This document shows, piece after piece, positions 60,777-64,000 of a stretch of 64,000 bases of DNA. The stretch spans positions 4,287,501-4,351,500 of the forward strand of contig CP107851.1 in assembly GCA_036013505.1 (NCBI GenBank), written 5' to 3'. The notes under the pieces were generated by a model. The model did not search any database, was not told the DNA's origin, and saw only the letters and a list, made by a program, of their open reading frames with translations. Positions within the stretch are counted from its first letter, which is position 1; each line of letters starts with the position of its first letter. The translations under genes were made by a program, and so were the position numbers. This DNA is from Streptomyces sp. NBC_00510. Lineage in GTDB: Bacteria > Actinomycetota > Actinomycetes > Streptomycetales > Streptomycetaceae.

Positions 60777-61848
60777 GACTGACCCCGTGGAAAACCCGGA
60801 AGACGCGGCTGCCGCTCCTGGGCAGAGCCCCTGGAACACCCCGTCCGCTCCCGAGCCGTCCGCGGCGCCGGGCGGTTACGGGTACCCACAGCAACACATA
60901 CCGTACGGGCAGCAACCCGGCTTCGGGCCGGCCACCGGCTACCAGCAGCCCTCCTACTCCCCCCAGCCGGACTGGCAGGCGCTGGCCGACGCCAACGAGG
61001 CCAGACAGCGTCGCCGCCACAGACTCAGGACGGGTGTGATCGTCCTGGTGGCCTGCGTGCTCGGGGTGGGGGCCGGCGTCGTCGCGCTCCACTACACGAA
61101 GGACACGAAGGACACGGCCACCCCGTCCACCCCCAGCGCTTCCCCCTCGGTATCCGCCTCCGCGAAGGCCGACTCGCCCACGGTCCCCGGAGATGACAAG
61201 GTCCTGGCGGACAAATCCGGGCAGAACAATCTGGCCCTGGGGCCGGACGCCGGGGTGAGCCAGGTGACCAACGGCTACGCCGTCAGGTTCCGGAGCAACG
61301 GCAATTCCTACGCCCAGTCGACGGCGCAACTGATCGACGTCACCAAGAGCTTCAGCATCTCGGCGTGGGTCTACAACGAGGCGCCGAACGTCTCCCGCTC
61401 CGCGATCAGCCAGGGCGACGGCGTCTCCTCCTCCTTCAGCCTGGGCCGGGACGCCTCGGGCGCCGACCGCAAGTGGGTCTTCAAGGTGCAGACCGCCGCC
61501 GGCGGGGCGGACAGCACGACCTTGCAGGCCGAGGCCGCCAAATCCGTCAACACGGTCAACGAGTGGGTGCTGCTCACCGGTACGTACGACGCCGGGGCGA
61601 AGGCGATCACGCTCTACGTGAACGGGGAGCCCGCCGGCGCCAAGAAGGTCCCCGGCATCTGGGCCGGAAAGGGCCCGCTGCAGCTCGGCCGGGCCCGTAC
61701 GCACGGCACCTGGGGTGACTACTGGGCCGGTGTCCTCGGGCACGTCATGGTCTGGGACAAGGCGCTGACAAAGGACCAGGTGGCGGGCCTCAGCAAGGGC
61801 CAGGCCGGCGGCGATGCCAAGCCGATCGCCTCCTGGCTGATCGGCTGA
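60775..61848 (+). CDS. Membrane-anchored LamG/concanavalin A-like domain protein
   Basis: This 357-residue protein has a disordered cytosolic Pro/Tyr/Gln-rich tail, a membrane helix at about 83-102 (TGVIVLVACVLGVGAGVVAL), a Ser/Pro-rich linker and a C-terminal LamG-type jelly roll. LamG features are SFSISAWVYNE, WVLLTGTYDAGAKAITLYVNGE and LGHVMVWDKALTKDQV. The domain probably binds sugars or surface polymers outside the cell. The GTG start is supported by the leaderless promoter. It lies between the dehydrogenase homologue and glycosyltransferase genes. Confidence 0.85.
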   Translation: MTDPVENPEDAAAAPGQSPWNTPSAPEPSAAPGGYGYPQQHIPYGQQPGFGPATGYQQPSYSPQPDWQALADANEARQRRRHRLRTGVIVLVACVLGVGAGVVALHYTKDTKDTATPSTPSASPSVSASAKADSPTVPGDDKVLADKSGQNNLALGPDAGVSQVTNGYAVRFRSNGNSYAQSTAQLIDVTKSFSISAWVYNEAPNVSRSAISQGDGVSSSFSLGRDASGADRKWVFKVQTAAGGADSTTLQAEAAKSVNTVNEWVLLTGTYDAGAKAITLYVNGEPAGAKKVPGIWAGKGPLQLGRARTHGTWGDYWAGVLGHVMVWDKALTKDQVAGLSKGQAGGDAKPIASWLIG

Positions 61849-62088
61849 CGATCACTTTTGCTCGTTAGTCATCACAAGTTGGTCACACCATCAACAGCAC
61901 TTCAAAATGTTGGACTACAGTCGCATCTGTTCCGCACTTCATCGTTCTGACAGGCGAGCGCCCTTCGTTTGCCGGAGTTCCCACCGCCGCCATTGGCCGC
62001 TGGTGGCCATTTCCTTGCGCAGAGATGTCTTGCGGAGAAACTCACGAGGGCTCGCCGCCCCGTCCGAGCGCCCGGGGGGGCATGACGC
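61849..62088 (+). other. AT-richer non-coding leader upstream of the GT2 relic
   Basis: About 240 bp without a recognised gene, with unusually AT-rich composition near 61850-61930 for this genome, suggesting promoters or a transferred boundary. A small open frame at 61907-62092 shows no recognisable product. Confidence 0.45.
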
Positions 62089-62178
62089 ATGAGAAGCCTG
62101 TCCATAGCCATCCCTGCGTACGGCGAAGCGTGCGACCTGCCGGACGTCGTGGCCGCAGAGCGGTGTGAAACGGCATGA
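62089..62178 (+). pseudogene. Relic of a GT2 glycosyltransferase N-terminus (29 codons)
   Basis: ATG at 62089 opens a 29-residue frame whose start MRSLSIAIPAYGEACDLPDV matches the beginning of family 2 glycosyltransferases (SIAIPAYNEE-type). The frame then stops at TGA 62176-62178, so the rest of the enzyme is missing. The stop overlaps the next ATG as ATGA, so the relic might now act as a coupled leader peptide. Confidence 0.6.
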
Positions 62179-62774
62179 ACCCCCCGCTTGACGAGCCCGA
62201 CCAGTCCGACGCTCACGCCCCGGAGCCCCGTCCGGAACCGGCCTCGCCCGGCCGGGCGGGTGCCGCCCGGGGCAACCGCAGGAAGCGCCGCTCCCCGGTC
62301 CCGCCGGGACGGCGGATAGCGGGTGCGGCGGTGGCCGTGGTGGTCGCCGTCGCACTGTCCGCGGGCCTGTGGTCCGTGCCGCCGGTGCGCACGGTGCTGC
62401 TGCAGTCCTTCACCCGGCAGCCGGCCCCGTTCACCGAGCTCTACTTCACGGATGCGCCCCGCTTCGACGGCGGCACGCTGATCGTCCCCGTCGCCGTGAA
62501 CGCCCACGGGACGGGTCCCGCGCCGCTGCGGCTGAAGGTGACGCTGGAATCGGCCGACGGCAAGCCCGTGGCCTCCAGGACGGTCGGCCTCAAGCCCAAG
62601 GACGGCACGGCGGTCCCCGTCGTCGCGCGGTTCACGAAGGCCACCAAGACGGCGCTCCTGCGGGTGAGCCTCGTCGGCCACGCCCAGTCGTTGCACTACA
62701 ACTTCGTGACGCCGAAGACCCCGAAGACCCCGAAGCGATCCCCGAGTGCGACCCCCTCCGACGTACGAGACTGA
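62175..62774 (+). CDS. Single-TM exported protein of unknown function
   Basis: This 199-residue protein has a basic Pro/Arg-rich cytosolic tail, one membrane helix (IAGAAVAVVVAVALSAGLW, about 48-67) and an exported beta-rich domain (LIVPVAVNAHGTGPAPLRLKV) ending in a Thr/Pro/Lys tail (KTPKTPKRS). No family was recognised. The ATG overlaps the stop of the GT2 relic, and the GT4 gene follows after 6 nt, so they are cotranscribed. It is perhaps an accessory factor of polymer assembly. Confidence 0.72.
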   Translation: MNPPLDEPDQSDAHAPEPRPEPASPGRAGAARGNRRKRRSPVPPGRRIAGAAVAVVVAVALSAGLWSVPPVRTVLLQSFTRQPAPFTELYFTDAPRFDGGTLIVPVAVNAHGTGPAPLRLKVTLESADGKPVASRTVGLKPKDGTAVPVVARFTKATKTALLRVSLVGHAQSLHYNFVTPKTPKTPKRSPSATPSDVRD

Positions 62775-62780
62775 AGCCTG

Positions 62781-63890
62781 ATGCGACGCACCATTCTGCA
62801 GATCACCCCGTACTATCCGCCCCACCTGGGCGGGCTCGAACGCGTCGTGGAGCACCTTGCCAACCAGCTCGGGCAGCGCCACGACGTGCGGGTCATCACC
62901 ACCGCCCTCGGTGCCGACGGCGGACCGCGCCGCTACGGTGCCGGCCGGGTCACCGTGCGGCGGCACCGCGCGGTCGAGGTGGCGCACACCGCGCTCGCGC
63001 CGGGCCTGCCGGTCTCGCTGGCGGTGCGCACGCCGCGCGACGCCGTGCTGCACCTGCACTGCGCGCACGCGTTGATGCCCGAGCTCGTGGCCGTCATCGC
63101 CCGCATGCGCGGGCAGCGCTTCATCCTCCACTTCCACCTCGACGTGGACGCCTCCGGGCGCTTCGGCGGGCTGCTCCCCGCCTACAAGAAGCACGTCTTC
63201 GGGCGGTCGATGCGCGCCGCCGCCGGGGTGATCGTGCTCACCGAGGAACAGGGCGCCTTCGTCCGCGACACCTACGGCGTGCGGGCGGACCGGATTTTCG
63301 TCGTCCCCAACGGCGTGGGGGCCGGCTACTTCATGCCGGTGCGGGAGACGGCGCAGCGCCCCTTGCGGCTGCTGTTCGTCGGCCGCCTGAGCGCGCAGAA
63401 GAACGTGGCCCGGCTGCTGGAGGCGACGGCCCTGCTGCGGGAGCCGGTGCAGCTGCGCATCGTCGGCGACGGCGAGCTGCGGGAGAAGCTGGAGGCGCAC
63501 GCCGCCGAGCTGGGGCTGCGGAACGTCGAGTTCTCCGGCGGGCTCCTCGGCGAGGACCTGGTGCGGGCCTACGCGGACGCCGACGCCTTCGTGCTTCCGT
63601 CGGACCGGGAGGGCATGCCGCTGGTCGTCCTGGAGGCGATGGCCGCCGCCCTGCCGGTCATCGCGACCGACGTCCCCGGCACCGCAGAACTGCTCAGGGG
63701 GGTCGGACTGCTGGCCGCTCCCGAACCGGCGGCGCTGGCCGCCGCCATCGACTCGGTGGCCGCCGACCCCGGGCTGCGCCTGCGGCTCGCCCGGCAGAGC
63801 GCCGCGAAGGCCCCCGACTACTCCTGGGAAGCCGTGGCTGCCCAGGTCGAGCAGGTCTACGCCCGCGTCTACCCCGAGGCCGGCGTATGA
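62781..63890 (+). CDS. Glycosyltransferase family 4
   Basis: This 369-residue GT-B fold enzyme transfers a sugar from a nucleotide donor. The N-terminus has the acceptor loop ITPYYPPHLGGLERVV; the C-terminal half has LLFVGRLSAQKNVARLLEA and the EX7E-type region DREGMPLVVLEAMAAALPVI that binds the donor. ATG at 62781 follows the preceding stop closely; the next gene starts inside its stop (ATGA), so all are one operon. Confidence 0.93.
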   Translation: MRRTILQITPYYPPHLGGLERVVEHLANQLGQRHDVRVITTALGADGGPRRYGAGRVTVRRHRAVEVAHTALAPGLPVSLAVRTPRDAVLHLHCAHALMPELVAVIARMRGQRFILHFHLDVDASGRFGGLLPAYKKHVFGRSMRAAAGVIVLTEEQGAFVRDTYGVRADRIFVVPNGVGAGYFMPVRETAQRPLRLLFVGRLSAQKNVARLLEATALLREPVQLRIVGDGELREKLEAHAAELGLRNVEFSGGLLGEDLVRAYADADAFVLPSDREGMPLVVLEAMAAALPVIATDVPGTAELLRGVGLLAAPEPAALAAAIDSVAADPGLRLRLARQSAAKAPDYSWEAVAAQVEQVYARVYPEAGV

Positions 63891-64000
63891 CGGCCCATGA
63901 CACGGGAACCAGCGGCAGCCGCGCCACCAGGTCCCCGTCGTGGGCCGCCGAGGCGGATGCGGATCCGTTGACGTACCCGGCCGAGGACGACGCTGCGGGC
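63887..64000 (+). CDS. Start of a further operon gene (truncated by window end)
   Basis: ATG at 63887 overlaps the glycosyltransferase stop as ATGA. The 38 visible residues (MTAHDTGTSGSRATRSPS and following) are disordered, without a recognisable domain. It probably encodes a membrane or transport component of the same polysaccharide operon, but this cannot be seen here. Confidence 0.7.
   Translation, partial: MTAHDTGTSGSRATRSPSWAAEADADPLTYPAEDDAAG

Noticed and set aside
61907..62092. 61-codon open frame between the LamG gene and the GT2 relic
   Set aside because: No recognisable product, poor codon pattern and no ribosome site.

Overview
The window is typical Streptomyces chromosome: very high GC, strongly biased third codon positions, many GTG starts, dense gene packing with ATGA overlaps, and GC-rich perfect hairpins between convergent genes. 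The gene order (malate dehydrogenase, folD, purHN, sucCD, icmB, pcrA, NlpC/P60 proteins, guaA, a block of five Ser/Thr kinases) is that of the conserved chromosomal core around the S. coelicolor mdh to pka region. No tRNA, rRNA, CRISPR array, insertion sequence or prophage was seen.

Layout. 1-6.1 kb: the end of ornithine aminotransferase, an AhpD-like gene divergent from a MocR-type regulator, malate dehydrogenase, and two related HTH-transmembrane proteins. 6.1-20 kb: a LuxR-type two-component system, NADP isocitrate dehydrogenase, DUF3017/folD, two small Pro/Gln/Tyr-rich membrane proteins, purHN, DUF6350 (PerM-like) and a sigma-like membrane protein, then sucCD. Three TCA-cycle loci (mdh, icd, sucCD) therefore lie within about 17 kb. 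20-28 kb: a divergent five-gene block, vWA / DUF5682 / MoxR-type AAA+ on the minus strand and SWIM zinc finger / DUF5691 on the plus strand. It looks like one functional system and is the best candidate here for poorly described biology.

28-42 kb: icmB (B12-binding small subunit), a lipase, an M23 peptidase, pcrA helicase, a c-di-AMP (ydaO-type) riboswitch ahead of an NlpC/P60 hydrolase, a second NlpC/P60 hydrolase, a PspC-domain two-component system with a neighbouring PspC protein, DoxX, and a class II aldolase-like protein. 42-48 kb: guaA, then chorismate mutase preceded by an aromatic-residue-bearing leader peptide and a terminator hairpin (a probable attenuator), a GMC oxidoreductase with a ferredoxin-like cysteine motif, and succinate-semialdehyde dehydrogenase.

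48-58.6 kb: five tandem membrane Ser/Thr kinase homologues sharing a kinase-TM-extracellular domain plan. The third is a clear pseudokinase, and the catalytic domain of the fifth has different codon use from its surroundings. Then glpD. 58.6-59.5 kb: a gene-free, repeat-rich stretch with a perfect 28-bp inverted repeat pair, three copies of a palindrome and a long imperfect palindrome. 59.5-64 kb: the start of a surface-polysaccharide-type region, with a nucleotide-sugar dehydrogenase homologue lacking its catalytic Cys, a LamG-domain membrane protein, a relic of a GT2 glycosyltransferase start overlapping a membrane protein gene, a GT4 glycosyltransferase, and the beginning of a further gene.
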